A program made the translations under genes and the position numbers. A stretch of DNA of 64,000 nt, from positions 558,001-622,000 of the forward strand of contig NZ_JANQLX010000015.1 of the NCBI RefSeq assembly GCF_028280385.1, read 5' to 3'. This DNA is from Allomuricauda sp. (GTDB taxonomy: Bacteria; Bacteroidota; Bacteroidia; Flavobacteriales; Flavobacteriaceae). The notes beneath the pieces were generated by a model. That model saw only the letters and a program-made list of their open reading frames with translations. It was not told where the DNA came from and ran no database searches. Shown here piece by piece: positions 18,238-27,780 of this stretch (within the stretch, counting starts at the first letter, position 1; the number at the start of each line of letters is the position of its first letter).

Positions 18238-18990
18238 ATGAAAAAAAGGTTACTTTGGTTGATATGTACTGTTTTTTTAATCAAAGGTTGCGGGATGATC
18301 GGGTCTGATCCATTGGTCATTGGCCATAGGGGGGCTATGGGCCATGAAACTGAAAATACCTTGGCATCCATGCAAAAGGCTCTCGATTTGGGAGTGGACA
18401 TGATCGAGATAGATGTGTTTAAGATTGATAGTGGTGAAATTGTGGTTTTCCATGATGAAAGGGTAGAAAGACTTACCAATGGCGGGGGAAATATCGAGGA
18501 ATACAACATAGTGGATCTTCATCAACTTTTGTTGGATGGCAACCATAGGATTCCCATGCTCCAGGACGTATTAAAGTTGATCAATAACCAAGTGGCCTTA
18601 AACATAGAGCTGAAAGGGGCCAATACCGCGGATAGGGTGAACTTTATCACCAATTACTACATCAAGGAAAGGGGATGGGCCCCGGAAAACATCCTGATTT
18701 CCAGTTTCAGATGGGACGAGTTAAGGGAAATTCGCAGACTAAACCCAACCGCTCAGATTGCCGTGCTTACGGAAGGTGACCCCCTGGAAGCCATTGAAGT
18801 GGCAAAGGAACTTAATGCCGTGGCCATAAACCCCAATTACGAAACACTTACCAAAGAAAATACAGACAAAATGCAGGATGAAGGCTTTGCAGTATATACC
18901 TGGACAGTCAATGAGCCTGCAGATATTGATAAAATGAAGGAGTTTGGTGTAGACGGAATCATCACCAATTATCCGGAACGGGTGAATTAA
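18238..18990 (+). CDS. Glycerophosphodiester phosphodiesterase lipoprotein
   Basis: 250 residues. SPII signal with LIKGC (Cys18), then the GDPD fold: GHRGAMGHETENT with His30 and Arg31, IEIDV with Glu57 and Asp59, and FHDE with catalytic His72. C-terminal strand motif GVDGIITNYPE is typical. Hydrolyses glycerophosphodiesters to glycerol 3-phosphate and an alcohol outside the cytoplasm. Its stop shares one base with the next ATG. Neighbouring glycerol facilitator and kinase genes support a glycerol-salvage context, although they lie on the opposite strand. Confidence 0.92.
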   Translation: MKKRLLWLICTVFLIKGCGMIGSDPLVIGHRGAMGHETENTLASMQKALDLGVDMIEIDVFKIDSGEIVVFHDERVERLTNGGGNIEEYNIVDLHQLLLDGNHRIPMLQDVLKLINNQVALNIELKGANTADRVNFITNYYIKERGWAPENILISSFRWDELREIRRLNPTAQIAVLTEGDPLEAIEVAKELNAVAINPNYETLTKENTDKMQDEGFAVYTWTVNEPADIDKMKEFGVDGIITNYPERVN

Positions 18991-20264
18991 TGTACGATGT
19001 GATTATTGTTGGGGGTGGTGCCGCTGGCTTCTACGCCGCAATCCATGTGGCCGAACTGTCCCCTGGTTTGAAAATTGCCATATTGGAGAGAGGCAAAAAC
19101 GTACTCTCCAAAGTTAGGATTTCTGGAGGGGGAAGATGCAATGTTACCCATGGGGAATTTTCACCCCAAGAGTTGGCACTGAATTATCCTCGTGGCCAAA
19201 GAGAGCTCCTTGGGCCTTTCCACAAACATGGCCCTGGAGATGTCATGGATTTTTTTGAAAAAAGGGGAGTGCCCCTAAAAATTGAAGGGGATGGTAGGGT
19301 TTTCCCGGTGAGCGACAATTCACAATCCATAATAGATTGTTTGGTTGGAGAAGCCGAAAGACTTGGGGTCAAAGTCCTCAAAAACAGCGGTGTCAATCAG
19401 CTTACCAGGCTTGCTGACGATGATCTTTGGCAGGTGACCACCATGAACAAGCATTACACGGCCAAAAAAATACTTCTGACGCCAGGGAGCAGTCCCAAAA
19501 TTTGGAAACTCTTGGAGCAATTGGGGCATTCCATAGTGAATCCGGTTCCTTCATTGTTCTCATTCAATATTAAGGATACAAGGCTTGAAGGGGTGCAAGG
19601 ACTAAGTGCGTTCGTGCACGTAGAGATTCCCGCCAAAAAAGTATTTTCCCAGAAAGTTGCCCTAGATCTAAAGAGTGTTGCGAGGGAGGAGCCTGTTCTT
19701 CATTCCGAAGGAATGGCTTTGATAACCCATTGGGGATTAAGTGGCCCTGCAATTCTTAAGTTATCAGCATGGGGGGCCAAAATTCTCAATAAATACCAGT
19801 ACAACTTCAAGATACGGGTGAATTGGATGCCTGAATATACCACAGGGTCCATGGAGCGCCTGCTTCGGGAGATCAAGGAGGTGGAATCCAAAAAGACCGT
19901 GATTCGAACACGGGCCATGGAAATTCCAAAGCGTTTATGGATAAAACTGGTTCATGCCGCGGGAATAGAAAATGATGTCCGTTGGGCGGAAGTCACCAAG
20001 GAAATGCTTCAAAACCTAGCCGTTCAACTTACAGCCTGTACTTTCAGGGTGATGGGTAAAAGTACCTTTAAAGAAGAGTTTGTAACTGCCGGGGGCATTG
20101 ATTTAAGGGAAATCAATTTTAAAGATTTTGAAAGCAAGATTCACCCCAATCTTTATTTTGCCGGGGAAGTGATCAATGTGGATGCAATTACAGGGGGTTT
20201 TAACTTTCAGAATGCATGGACCGGGGCCTATATTGCGGCACAGGCCATTGCCGCCGAGGATTAA
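18990..20264 (+). CDS. NAD(P)/FAD-dependent oxidoreductase, HI0933/YhiN family
   Basis: 424 residues. N-terminal dinucleotide fold VIIVGGGAAGFYAAIH (residues 4-19), family motif ISGGGRCNVTHGE near 43-55, and C-terminal AGGIDLREI plus NLYFAGEVINVDAITGGFNFQ. The family is a widespread flavoprotein group with no firmly known substrate. It overlaps the GDPD stop by one base (TAATG), so both are translated from one transcript. Convergent with the aquaglyceroporin gene only 3 bp away, with no visible terminator between them. Confidence 0.9.
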   Translation: MYDVIIVGGGAAGFYAAIHVAELSPGLKIAILERGKNVLSKVRISGGGRCNVTHGEFSPQELALNYPRGQRELLGPFHKHGPGDVMDFFEKRGVPLKIEGDGRVFPVSDNSQSIIDCLVGEAERLGVKVLKNSGVNQLTRLADDDLWQVTTMNKHYTAKKILLTPGSSPKIWKLLEQLGHSIVNPVPSLFSFNIKDTRLEGVQGLSAFVHVEIPAKKVFSQKVALDLKSVAREEPVLHSEGMALITHWGLSGPAILKLSAWGAKILNKYQYNFKIRVNWMPEYTTGSMERLLREIKEVESKKTVIRTRAMEIPKRLWIKLVHAAGIENDVRWAEVTKEMLQNLAVQLTACTFRVMGKSTFKEEFVTAGGIDLREINFKDFESKIHPNLYFAGEVINVDAITGGFNFQNAWTGAYIAAQAIAAED

Positions 20265-20267
20265 CTA

Positions 20268-20993
20268 CTAAAGAATCAGGGCCAAGCCAGCTGCCAAGGC
20301 CCCTCCCAATACAGGGCCAACAACAGGTATCCAAGCATAACCCCACCCATTGGAACCCTTATTTTTAATGGGAACCAAGGCATGGATGATTCGGGGACCC
20401 AAATCACGCGCAGGATTAATGGCATATCCCGTTGTACCTCCCAAAGACAAACCGATGCCCCATACAATCAAAGCCACAGGAAGTGCACCCAAAGAGCCAA
20501 GACCAATAATTGTATTGTCAGCAGTATTCACGGCATCTGTAAAAAACAGGACCGCAAAGACCAATACAAAGGTGCCCAAAATCTCGGTCAACATATTTTG
20601 AAAGGTATTTGGAATGGCCGGGGCATTGCAGAACACCGCTCGTTTGGAATTACCATCCTCAGTGGCATCAAAGTGCGACTTGTTCATAAGCCAAACAAAG
20701 AAAGCGCCCAACATGGCACCTATAAATTGCGCCACAATGTAATGTGGAACATCATAGATGGAAAACTCCCCTGCCAGCGCAAGTCCAATGGTGACAGCAG
20801 GATTAAGGTGTGCCCCGCTATGTGGCCCGGCAACCACCACTCCGGTATACACCGCTATGGCCCACCCTGTGGTAATCACGATCCAGCCGGATGCATTACC
20901 AAACGTTTTTTGGAGCGAAACATTGGCGTTTACACCGCATCCAAGCAAAATCAAAAGAAAGGTTCCAATAATTTCAGAAATAAAAGGGGTCAT
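20268..20993 (-). CDS. glpF: Aquaglyceroporin / glycerol uptake facilitator (MIP family)
   Basis: About 241 residues from the ATG at 20993 (a GTG directly before it is also possible). Six membrane segments with the two pore motifs NPAVT (near residue 65) and NPARD (near residue 195); the Asp after the second NPA box is typical of glycerol-permeable members. Lets glycerol diffuse across the inner membrane. The kinase gene lies directly upstream on the same strand with a 32-bp gap, so facilitation and phosphorylation are co-expressed. Confidence 0.92.
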   Translation of the reverse strand: MTPFISEIIGTFLLILLGCGVNANVSLQKTFGNASGWIVITTGWAIAVYTGVVVAGPHSGAHLNPAVTIGLALAGEFSIYDVPHYIVAQFIGAMLGAFFVWLMNKSHFDATEDGNSKRAVFCNAPAIPNTFQNMLTEILGTFVLVFAVLFFTDAVNTADNTIIGLGSLGALPVALIVWGIGLSLGGTTGYAINPARDLGPRIIHALVPIKNKGSNGWGYAWIPVVGPVLGGALAAGLALIL

Positions 20994-21025
20994 CACTTAT
21001 GGGTTGGTTAAAAATTAGGATTGGA

Positions 21026-22522
21026 TTAAGCATTATTGGCCCAATGTTCCAATGCGTTTATGGCCCTGTACCAGCCATCTATGCTCTTGTTGATTGGGTC
21101 GCGATCCTGAGTTGGGTTAAAATGAACGTCGGCTTGCCAAATATCCTGAATTTCTTCCGGATTTTTCCAATAATTCACAGCTAAACCTGCCAAATATGCC
21201 GCTCCCATAACGGTAGTTTCCACAACTTTTGGCCTAACCGTTACCGTATTGAGAACATCGGCCTGAAATTGCATCAATAAATTATTGACGGTGGCACCGC
21301 CATCCACCCTTAGCTCATTGATGTCTATCCCGGAATCGGCCTCCATGGCACGGAGGATGTCCATGGTCTGGAAAGCAATGGACTCCAAAGCTGCCCGGGC
21401 TATGTGTGCATCCGTACTACCCCGGGTTAGTCCAAACAATGAACCCTGTGCATGCTGATTCCAATATGGGGCACCCAATCCTGCAAAAGCCGGTACTAAA
21501 TACACACCGTCTGAACCATCTACGGAGCCCGCCAATTTTTCAACTTCTGAAGAGGTTTTGATAATTTTTAGCCCATCCCGGAGCCATTGCACCACTGCTC
21601 CGGCAATAAACACGCTACCTTCAAGGGCATAGGTGGTTTTACCGCCAATCTTCCAAGCTACAGTGGTAAGGAGGTTGTTCTTTGAAACTATGGGTCGTTC
21701 CCCAATGTTCATCAGCATAAAGCAACCTGTGCCATAGGTGTTTTTAACCATTCCCTGCTGGGTGCACATTTGGCCAAACAAAGCAGCTTGCTGATCTCCT
21801 GCTATGCCCGCAATCGGAATTTTGGAGGCAAAAAAGTTGGGGCTGGTATAGCCATACACTTCGCTGGACTGCTTCACCTCCGGTAACATTTCCGCAGGGA
21901 TATCAAACAAATCCAATAATTCGGTATCCCACCCCATTTGATTGATATTGAACAGCATGGTCCTGGAAGCATTGGTCACATCGGTTATGTGAAGCGCACC
22001 TTCCGTCATTTTCCAAATGAGCCATGTATCAATGGTGCCCATCAATAAATCTCCATTTTTGGCTCGTGCCCTAGCCCCATCAACATGGTCCAAAATCCAT
22101 TTTACCTTTGTGCCCGAAAAATAGGAATCAATGACAAGACCTGTTTTGCTTCTGATCATCTCCGATTTACCTTCGGATTTAAGCGTATCGCAATAGGCCG
22201 CCGTTCTCTTGTCCTGCCACACTATGGCATTGTATACGGGTTCTCCCGTGATCTTGTCCCAAACTACTACCGTTTCCCTCTGATTGGTTATGCCAATAGC
22301 CGAAATTTGTTCCGCCTTTAACCCTTTTTGGCTCACAACTTCCGCGGCCATGCCCGCTTGGGTAGCCCAAATTTCCTTGGGATCGTGCTCCACCCATCCA
22401 GGTTTGGGAAATATTTGGGTGAATTCCTTTTGGGCCGCCGCTACAATGGTTCCTTCTTTTGAGACCACCACGGCCCGCGAACTTGTGGTTCCCTGATCTA
22501 ACGCTAAAATATATTGGCTCAT
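21026..22522 (-). CDS. glpK: Glycerol kinase
   Basis: 498 residues from ATG at 22522. The frame is open for another 58 codons upstream, but the conserved start [16 protein letters not shown] and the family length fix the start here. FGGY-type motifs include [11 protein letters not shown] near 265 and [10 protein letters not shown] near 405, with the C-terminal signature [13 protein letters not shown]. Phosphorylates glycerol to glycerol 3-phosphate. Upstream of glpF in one operon. No glpD is in the window, so the next step must be encoded elsewhere. Confidence 0.95.
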   Translation of the reverse strand: MSQYILALDQGTTSSRAVVVSKEGTIVAAAQKEFTQIFPKPGWVEHDPKEIWATQAGMAAEVVSQKGLKAEQISAIGITNQRETVVVWDKITGEPVYNAIVWQDKRTAAYCDTLKSEGKSEMIRSKTGLVIDSYFSGTKVKWILDHVDGARARAKNGDLLMGTIDTWLIWKMTEGALHITDVTNASRTMLFNINQMGWDTELLDLFDIPAEMLPEVKQSSEVYGYTSPNFFASKIPIAGIAGDQQAALFGQMCTQQGMVKNTYGTGCFMLMNIGERPIVSKNNLLTTVAWKIGGKTTYALEGSVFIAGAVVQWLRDGLKIIKTSSEVEKLAGSVDGSDGVYLVPAFAGLGAPYWNQHAQGSLFGLTRGSTDAHIARAALESIAFQTMDILRAMEADSGIDINELRVDGGATVNNLLMQFQADVLNTVTVRPKVVETTVMGAAYLAGLAVNYWKNPEEIQDIWQADVHFNPTQDRDPINKSIDGWYRAINALEHWANNA

Positions 22523-22541
22523 TGGGTTTATTTTGATGTCC

Positions 22542-22574
22542 TTGAATTTAGTAAAATAAATCTGTGTAGATTCG
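22542..22574 (+). promoter_or_regulatory. Candidate promoter for the DUF1697 gene
   Basis: TTG (22542-22544), 22-bp spacer, TAGATTCG (22567-22574): one mismatch from TAnnTTTG. The start codon follows 18 bp later. It lies in the 70-bp divergent region shared with glpK. Confidence 0.3.
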
Positions 22575-22592
22575 AACCGAATCAGAATTAAA

Positions 22593-23126
22593 ATGAAAAC
22601 ATATATCGTTTTGCTGCGGGGCATCAATGTGGGCGGCCAAAAGAAAATAAAGATGGCCGATTTAAGGCAAAGCCTCGAACAAAGAAATTTTTTCAACGTG
22701 CAGACCTACATCCAAAGTGGAAATATTATTTGCCAGAGTGCGGAGAATGATCCCGGCACAGTTGGTGTCCAAATTCAGGAAACAATCAAGGAGGATTTTG
22801 GTTTTGATGTTCCTTCATTGGCCTTTACGGAAGATATGTTCAAGCAGATTCTGGATGCAAACCCTTTCAATTCCGCGGAGGAAAAGAATCTCTATTTTGT
22901 GTTGCTCAGAACCGTTCCCGAAAAAGAGCTTGTGGAACAGTGCAACCTACTTCAGTTTGAAAACGAGGAATTCGAGATTACGGACAGTTGTGTTTATCTG
23001 AACTGTTATGCCGGGTATGGAAAGGCCAAGTTGAGCAACAATCTCATGGAACGGAAACTAAAGGTGGAAGCCACTGCCCGGAACCTACGAACGATGAAAA
23101 AGCTCTTGGAAATGGTAAAATCTTAA
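22593..23126 (+). CDS. DUF1697 family protein
   Basis: 177 residues with the family opening [19 protein letters not shown] and the following [11 protein letters not shown] stretch, plus the C-terminal [18 protein letters not shown]. These are characteristic of DUF1697, a small cytosolic family of unknown function. Length is normal. Divergent from glpK and convergent with tspO, with a 4-bp stop overlap. No role proposed. Confidence 0.88.
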   Translation: MKTYIVLLRGINVGGQKKIKMADLRQSLEQRNFFNVQTYIQSGNIICQSAENDPGTVGVQIQETIKEDFGFDVPSLAFTEDMFKQILDANPFNSAEEKNLYFVLLRTVPEKELVEQCNLLQFENEEFEITDSCVYLNCYAGYGKAKLSNNLMERKLKVEATARNLRTMKKLLEMVKS

Positions 23127-23596
23127 TTGAGTTCCCAAATTTTGTAGTTCAACAGCGTGGCAAAACAAACCCAGAGAAGATAGGGGACCAACAGGTAGGA
23201 CGCCCATTTGCTGACCACCCTGAACCATTTTATGGTGAGCATGATCAGGGTAAGCAGGACCAAGATGACCAAAAAAGCCCAAAACGGATTTTTGAGTCCA
23301 AAAAACACAATGCTCCACAAGGCGTTGAACAGCAGTTGAAACCCGAAATGGTAGAGTGCGGTCTTCACCCAAATATGATGAAACCCTTTGGACCAAACTA
23401 TGCCCGCCGATATGCCCATTAAGATGTACAAAATGGTCCAGACCGGAGCAAAGACCCAATTAGGGGGATTGAATTCTGGCTTGATCAAATCAGCATACCA
23501 ATCATTTACGGAACTTTGGGTGGCAAAACTGGATAGAAATCCAATCAGAAGACAGACGATGACCGCAATGATGATGTAAGTCAATTTCTTTTTCAT
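23123..23596 (-). CDS. TspO/MBR family membrane protein
   Basis: 157 residues with five membrane helices. Family residues visible: WYADLIKPEFNPPNWVFAPVW (residues 33-53) and FFGLKNPFWAFLVILVLL. TspO proteins bind porphyrins and sterol-like ligands in the membrane; in bacteria they are linked to stress and tetrapyrrole handling. Convergent with DUF1697 and divergent from the mevalonate genes, so probably monocistronic. Confidence 0.9.
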   Translation of the reverse strand: MKKKLTYIIIAVIVCLLIGFLSSFATQSSVNDWYADLIKPEFNPPNWVFAPVWTILYILMGISAGIVWSKGFHHIWVKTALYHFGFQLLFNALWSIVFFGLKNPFWAFLVILVLLTLIMLTIKWFRVVSKWASYLLVPYLLWVCFATLLNYKIWELN

Positions 23597-23643
23597 GGTG
23601 GTAGCCTTACCTCTAAAATAAGAATTTATTTATATCCGGGTTC

Positions 23644-23672
23644 TTGTAAGCACGCTCACTCCATTATCTTTG
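23644..23672 (+). promoter_or_regulatory. Promoter of the mvaD transcript (Bacteroidota consensus)
   Basis: TTG at 23644-23646, 18-bp spacer, TATCTTTG at 23665-23672: a perfect match to TTG-N17-23-TAnnTTTG. The ATG of mvaD is only 16 bp downstream of the -7 element, giving a very short 5' leader. Confidence 0.65.
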
Positions 23673-23688
23673 CGCAAATGCAATTTTG

Positions 23689-24783
23689 ATGATAGAAAAG
23701 GACTTTCTTCCAGAACCCTATAACCAATTTCCTGAAAAAGGAACAGTGGAGTGGAAAGCTCCCAGTAACATAGCCTTGGTGAAATATTGGGGGAAAAAGA
23801 AGCACCAGATTCCGGCCAACCCTTCCATCAGTATCACATTGGATACCTGCGCCACAAAAACATCCTTGTCCTACCAGAAAAAAACCAAAGGGAACCAATT
23901 TGCATTTGACCTCTACTTGGATGGAGAACCTAAAGAGGATTTTAAGCCCAAGATCACAACCTTTTTTGAGCGTATTGAAACCTATTTGCCCTTCTTAAAA
24001 GAATATCATTTTACCATTCACACCTCCAATTCGTTTCCGCACAGTAGCGGGATAGCTTCCTCAGCTAGTGGAATGGCTGCCCTTGCCCTTTGTCTTATGG
24101 ATTTGGAGCGCACGATGTTGCCACAGATGGAGGATAGTTTTTTTAAAAGAAAAGCTTCCTTTTTGGCAAGGTTGGGCTCAGGAAGTGCGGGGAGAAGCAT
24201 AGATGGCGGGTTGGTACAATGGGGGCATCATGAACATATTGATGGCAGTACGGACCTTTTTGGAATTCCGTATCCCTATGAAGTACATCCCCATTTCAAC
24301 AATTTCCATGATACCATTTTGTTGGTTCACAAAGGGCAAAAGCAAGTAAGCAGTACTGTGGGGCATGACCTTATGCACGGACACCCTTATGCCGAAAACC
24401 GCTTTGCCCAGGCCCATACCAATTTGGACCGACTGAGGACGGTTTTGGCCACTGGCGATTTGGAGGAGTTTATAAAACTTGTGGAAAGCGAGGCCTTGAC
24501 CTTACATGCCATGATGATGACCAGCATGCCTTACTTTATTCTAATGAAACCGGATACGATGGAAATCATTAACAAGATCTGGACCTTTAGAAAAGCCACG
24601 CAAACACCCATTTGCTTTACCCTGGATGCAGGCGCCAATGTGCATGTCCTGTATCCGGAGTCAGTAAAGGAGCCGGCCATTCAATTTATTCAGAATGAAT
24701 TGGTTGAACACTGTGAGAATGGACACTACATTTGCGATAGAATGGGGGATGGGGCAAAAAAAATAATCCAGGGAAATAGGTAA
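23689..24783 (+). CDS. mvaD: Diphosphomevalonate decarboxylase
   Basis: 364 residues from ATG 23689 (a TTG directly upstream would add one). The GHMP-family opening APSNIALVKYWGKK (residues 23-36), the ATP-binding SSGIASSASGMAALAL near 115-130 and the C-terminal DAGANVHVLYP are diagnostic. Catalyses ATP-dependent decarboxylation of mevalonate diphosphate to isopentenyl diphosphate. Followed by a second GHMP kinase and a UbiA prenyltransferase; together these form an isoprenoid block. A consensus promoter precedes it. Confidence 0.94.
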   Translation: MIEKDFLPEPYNQFPEKGTVEWKAPSNIALVKYWGKKKHQIPANPSISITLDTCATKTSLSYQKKTKGNQFAFDLYLDGEPKEDFKPKITTFFERIETYLPFLKEYHFTIHTSNSFPHSSGIASSASGMAALALCLMDLERTMLPQMEDSFFKRKASFLARLGSGSAGRSIDGGLVQWGHHEHIDGSTDLFGIPYPYEVHPHFNNFHDTILLVHKGQKQVSSTVGHDLMHGHPYAENRFAQAHTNLDRLRTVLATGDLEEFIKLVESEALTLHAMMMTSMPYFILMKPDTMEIINKIWTFRKATQTPICFTLDAGANVHVLYPESVKEPAIQFIQNELVEHCENGHYICDRMGDGAKKIIQGNR

Positions 24784-24851
24784 TCAACCCAAATTTTTAG
24801 CGTTATTTGTCTTTGATTATGGGTTTTACCCGTATTTTCAAACTACAAACA

Positions 24852-24859
24852 TAAATTTG
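24852..24859 (+). promoter_or_regulatory. Candidate -7 element upstream of the mevalonate kinase gene
   Basis: TAAATTTG matches TAnnTTTG exactly, 53 bp before the start codon, in the 129-bp AT-rich gap after mvaD. No clear TTG is found at the expected -33 spacing, so the call is weak. Confidence 0.3.
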
Positions 24860-24912
24860 TTTAATACATTTTAATTTTCATTAAACAAAATAGTTTGTAT
24901 TTTAGCGGCACA

Positions 24913-25851
24913 ATGAAGGGACCTCTTTTTTATTCAAAAATTTTGTTGTTCGGGGAATATGGAATCATCAAGGATTCCAAAGGACTTTCCATCCCCTATA
25001 ACTTTTTTAAAGGTGCGCTTAAAACCGATGGCAGCCAATCTGATGTTGCAAAGGAATCCAACAAGGGACTAAAAGCGTATGCAGCCTATTTGGCAGATTT
25101 GGAAAAAAATGAAAAAGAGTTGGTATCCTTTGATATGGATGCCCTTACCCAGGATATTGCCAACGGGATGTATTTTGACAGCTCCATTCCACAAGGGTAT
25201 GGAATAGGGAGCAGTGGTGCACTGGTGGCCGCGATCTATGATAAATATGCTACCCAAAAAATCACTGTGCTTGAAAATTTGACCCGTGAAAAGCTGTTGA
25301 AGCTCAAGACCATTTTTGGCAAGATGGAGTCTTTTTTTCATGGCAAATCATCGGGCTTGGATCCCTTGAACAGCTATTTGAGCTTGCCTATTTTGATCAA
25401 TTCCAAAGACAATATTGAATCCACCAGCATTCCTTCCCAAAACAAGGAAGGCAAAGGTGCTGTGTTCTTGCTTGATAGTGGAATCACCGGGGAGACCGCG
25501 CCAATGGTGCAGATTTTTATGGAGAAAATGAAGCAGGAAGGGTTCCGGAATATGATCAAAGATCAATTCGTAAAACATACCGATGCCTGCGTGGAGGATT
25601 TCCTGAACGGAAACATAAAGTCACTTTTTGGAAATCTCAAACAATTGTCGCACGTGGTATTGGATCACTTTAAGCCCATGATTCCGTCCAAGTTCCACAA
25701 ACTTTGGCAGCAGGGCATAGAATCCAACGATTACTACCTAAAACTTTGCGGTTCCGGAGGTGGCGGATATATCTTAGGGTTTACCCAAGATTTGGATAGG
25801 GCCAAAAAGGCACTGAAAGGATACAATTTGGAAGTTGTTTACAACTTCTGA
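24913..25851 (+). CDS. GHMP kinase, mevalonate-kinase-like
   Basis: 312 residues from ATG 24913; the open frame extends six codons upstream to a TTG but FYSKILLFGEYGIIKDS is the usual start region. The ATP loop PQGYGIGSSGALVAAIYDKY (residues 94-113) and the C-terminal CGSGGGGYILGF near 284 fit mevalonate kinase. It would phosphorylate mevalonate, supplying the pathway completed by mvaD 129 bp upstream. Phosphomevalonate kinase is not in the window. UbiA follows after 8 bp. Confidence 0.87.
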   Translation: MKGPLFYSKILLFGEYGIIKDSKGLSIPYNFFKGALKTDGSQSDVAKESNKGLKAYAAYLADLEKNEKELVSFDMDALTQDIANGMYFDSSIPQGYGIGSSGALVAAIYDKYATQKITVLENLTREKLLKLKTIFGKMESFFHGKSSGLDPLNSYLSLPILINSKDNIESTSIPSQNKEGKGAVFLLDSGITGETAPMVQIFMEKMKQEGFRNMIKDQFVKHTDACVEDFLNGNIKSLFGNLKQLSHVVLDHFKPMIPSKFHKLWQQGIESNDYYLKLCGSGGGGYILGFTQDLDRAKKALKGYNLEVVYNF

Positions 25852-25859
25852 CCACCAAA

Positions 25860-26765
25860 ATGCTTAGTAGAAAGAACAAACTCCTGCTTTTTAAGCTATT
25901 GAGTTTATTTTCCGTGGTTCGCGGATACAATATCTTGGTGATCACCCTAGCCCAGTATTTGGCCTCCATTTTTATTTTGGCACCCAACGCCACTTTCAAG
26001 AGTGTTGTCCTAGACCTAAATTTATTTTTGATCGTAACCGCTTCTGCCTTGGTCATAGCCAGTGGTTATATTATCAATAATTTTTACGATGCTGAAAAGG
26101 ACCTGATCAACAAACCCAGGAAAAGTATGCTGGATAGGTTGGTGAGTCAAAGATTTAAGTTGACCACCTACTTTATTTTGAACTTTTTGGCCGTTTTGGC
26201 CGCCAGTTACATTTCGTTTAGGGCAGTGTTGTTTTTTTCCAGCTACATCTTTGGAATATGGTTGTATTCACATAAACTTAAGCGGATCCCATTTCTCGGA
26301 AATTTGGTTTCGGCTTCATTGGCGATCGCTCCCTTTTTTGTGGTCTTCGTGTACTACAGAAATTTTGAAACCGTCATTTTTGTGCATGCCCTTTTCCTTT
26401 TTCTATTGATTCTGGCCCGTGAAATGATCAAGGACCTGGAGAACATGGCCGGGGATATGGCGCAAAACTATAAGACTGTTCCCATTTTATACGGGCCCAA
26501 AATTTCCAAGATATTAATAGGCTTCTTGATTGTATTGACCCTGGTACCGTCCATCTTGTTGATACGCACCTTTGACGTGGGTTATATGCACCTTTACTTT
26601 GTAGCTTGTATTGCCTTGCTCGGACTTTTCTTGATTTTATTGTGGAAGGCGGGCGGAAAGAAACATTATGTCTGGCTACATAATATCTTAAAATTCATCA
26701 TTGTGGCGGGGGTTTTTAGTATTTTGTTGATTGATGTGGACCTGGTCCTAAATAGAATTTTGTAA
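25860..26765 (+). CDS. UbiA-family prenyltransferase (geranylgeranylglycerol-phosphate synthase-like)
   Basis: 301 residues with eight or nine hydrophobic segments. The first Asp-rich motif NNFYDAEKDLINKP (about residues 71-84) is the UbiA NDxxDxxxD-type site; the second conserved region REMIKDLENMAGDMAQNYKT lies near 185-204. Members of this branch in Flavobacteria are commonly annotated as geranylgeranylglycerol-phosphate geranylgeranyltransferase by similarity to archaeal lipid enzymes; the true acceptor is unknown. It is embedded directly after the mevalonate kinase (8-bp gap) and its stop overlaps the nitrilase start by one base. Confidence 0.85.
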   Translation: MLSRKNKLLLFKLLSLFSVVRGYNILVITLAQYLASIFILAPNATFKSVVLDLNLFLIVTASALVIASGYIINNFYDAEKDLINKPRKSMLDRLVSQRFKLTTYFILNFLAVLAASYISFRAVLFFSSYIFGIWLYSHKLKRIPFLGNLVSASLAIAPFFVVFVYYRNFETVIFVHALFLFLLILAREMIKDLENMAGDMAQNYKTVPILYGPKISKILIGFLIVLTLVPSILLIRTFDVGYMHLYFVACIALLGLFLILLWKAGGKKHYVWLHNILKFIIVAGVFSILLIDVDLVLNRIL

Positions 26766-27715
26766 TGGAGAATCATCTCAAGGTTGCCATGGCCCAACTG
26801 GCCCCCATTTGGTTGGATAAGTCCGCCACAATCAAAAAAATAGAGGAAACCATTCAAAAAGCGGGTTCCGAAAAAACGGAACTTTTGGTATTTGGCGAAG
26901 CTTTTCTCCCAGGCTATCCCTTTTGGCTGGCCCATACGGAAGGTGCTGCTTGGGACTTAAAAGTGAACAAAGAGTTACATGCCCACTATGCCAGAAATTC
27001 CATCCAGATAGAAACTGGGGAACTGGATTCCATTTGCAAGCTGGCCAAAAAACACGGCATGGCCATTTATTTGGGAATGATGGAACGTGCAAAGGATCGT
27101 GGAGGTCATAGTCTCTATTGTTCATTGGTGTATATTAATGAAAAGGGAGAGATCAAATCCGTGCACCGCAAACTGCAGCCTACCTATGATGAGCGATTGA
27201 CGTGGGCACCTGGAGATGGCAATGGACTGCAGGTACATCCGCTTAAACAGTTTACGGTTGGTGGGCTCAATTGTTGGGAAAACTGGATGCCCTTACCCAG
27301 AACGGCCTTGTATGGTCAAGGAGAGAATTTACATGTGGCCGTTTGGCCCGGTGGACTGCACAATACCAAAGACATAACACGATTTATTGCACGGGAGTCA
27401 AGGAGTTTTGTGATTTCTGTTTCTTCCCTGATGCGGACTTCGGATTTTCCAAAGACCACCCCACATTTGGATGAAATAGTAAAAAAAGCGCCAGAAGTTT
27501 TGGCCAATGGGGGTAGCTGCATTGCCGGACCCGACGGGGAGTGGGTTTTGGAGCCGGTAGTGGACAAAGAAGGACTGATTTACCAAACCTTGGATTTTAA
27601 CCGGGTGTATGAAGAACGACAAAACTTTGATCCCGTTGGACACTATTCCAGACCGGATGTGACCAAACTCACCGTAAATCGGGAACGCCAGACCACTGTG
27701 GAAATCGAGAACTGA
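26765..27715 (+). CDS. Nitrilase-superfamily carbon-nitrogen hydrolase
   Basis: 316 residues. The catalytic triad is visible: Glu45 in VFGEAFLPGYP, Lys136 in HRKLQPTYDERL and Cys170 in GGLNCWENW. The motif set (FGEAFLPGYPFW, GLNCWEN) is that of true nitrilases and cyanide-type enzymes rather than ureidopropionases. It would hydrolyse an organic nitrile to acid and ammonia; substrate unknown. Starts within the stop of the UbiA gene (TAATG), so it is part of the isoprenoid transcript, an unexpected partner. Confidence 0.88.
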   Translation: MENHLKVAMAQLAPIWLDKSATIKKIEETIQKAGSEKTELLVFGEAFLPGYPFWLAHTEGAAWDLKVNKELHAHYARNSIQIETGELDSICKLAKKHGMAIYLGMMERAKDRGGHSLYCSLVYINEKGEIKSVHRKLQPTYDERLTWAPGDGNGLQVHPLKQFTVGGLNCWENWMPLPRTALYGQGENLHVAVWPGGLHNTKDITRFIARESRSFVISVSSLMRTSDFPKTTPHLDEIVKKAPEVLANGGSCIAGPDGEWVLEPVVDKEGLIYQTLDFNRVYEERQNFDPVGHYSRPDVTKLTVNRERQTTVEIEN

Positions 27716-27734
27716 TCTTAATGCCCGTGAAGCT

Positions 27735-27763
27735 TTGGTAGGGATTTAAAAACACTACTTTTG
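27735..27763 (+). promoter_or_regulatory. Promoter of the rluB-like gene (Bacteroidota consensus)
   Basis: TTG at 27735-27737, 18-bp spacer, TACTTTTG at 27756-27763, an exact fit to TTG-N17-23-TAnnTTTG. The ATG follows 17 bp after the -7 element. Confidence 0.65.
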
Positions 27764-27780
27764 CAAAAAATTTATGACTG

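Noticed and set aside
22523..22696. 58-codon N-terminal extension of glycerol kinase
   Set aside because: The conserved kinase start lies at 22522; the extension would overlap the DUF1697 gene and its promoter.
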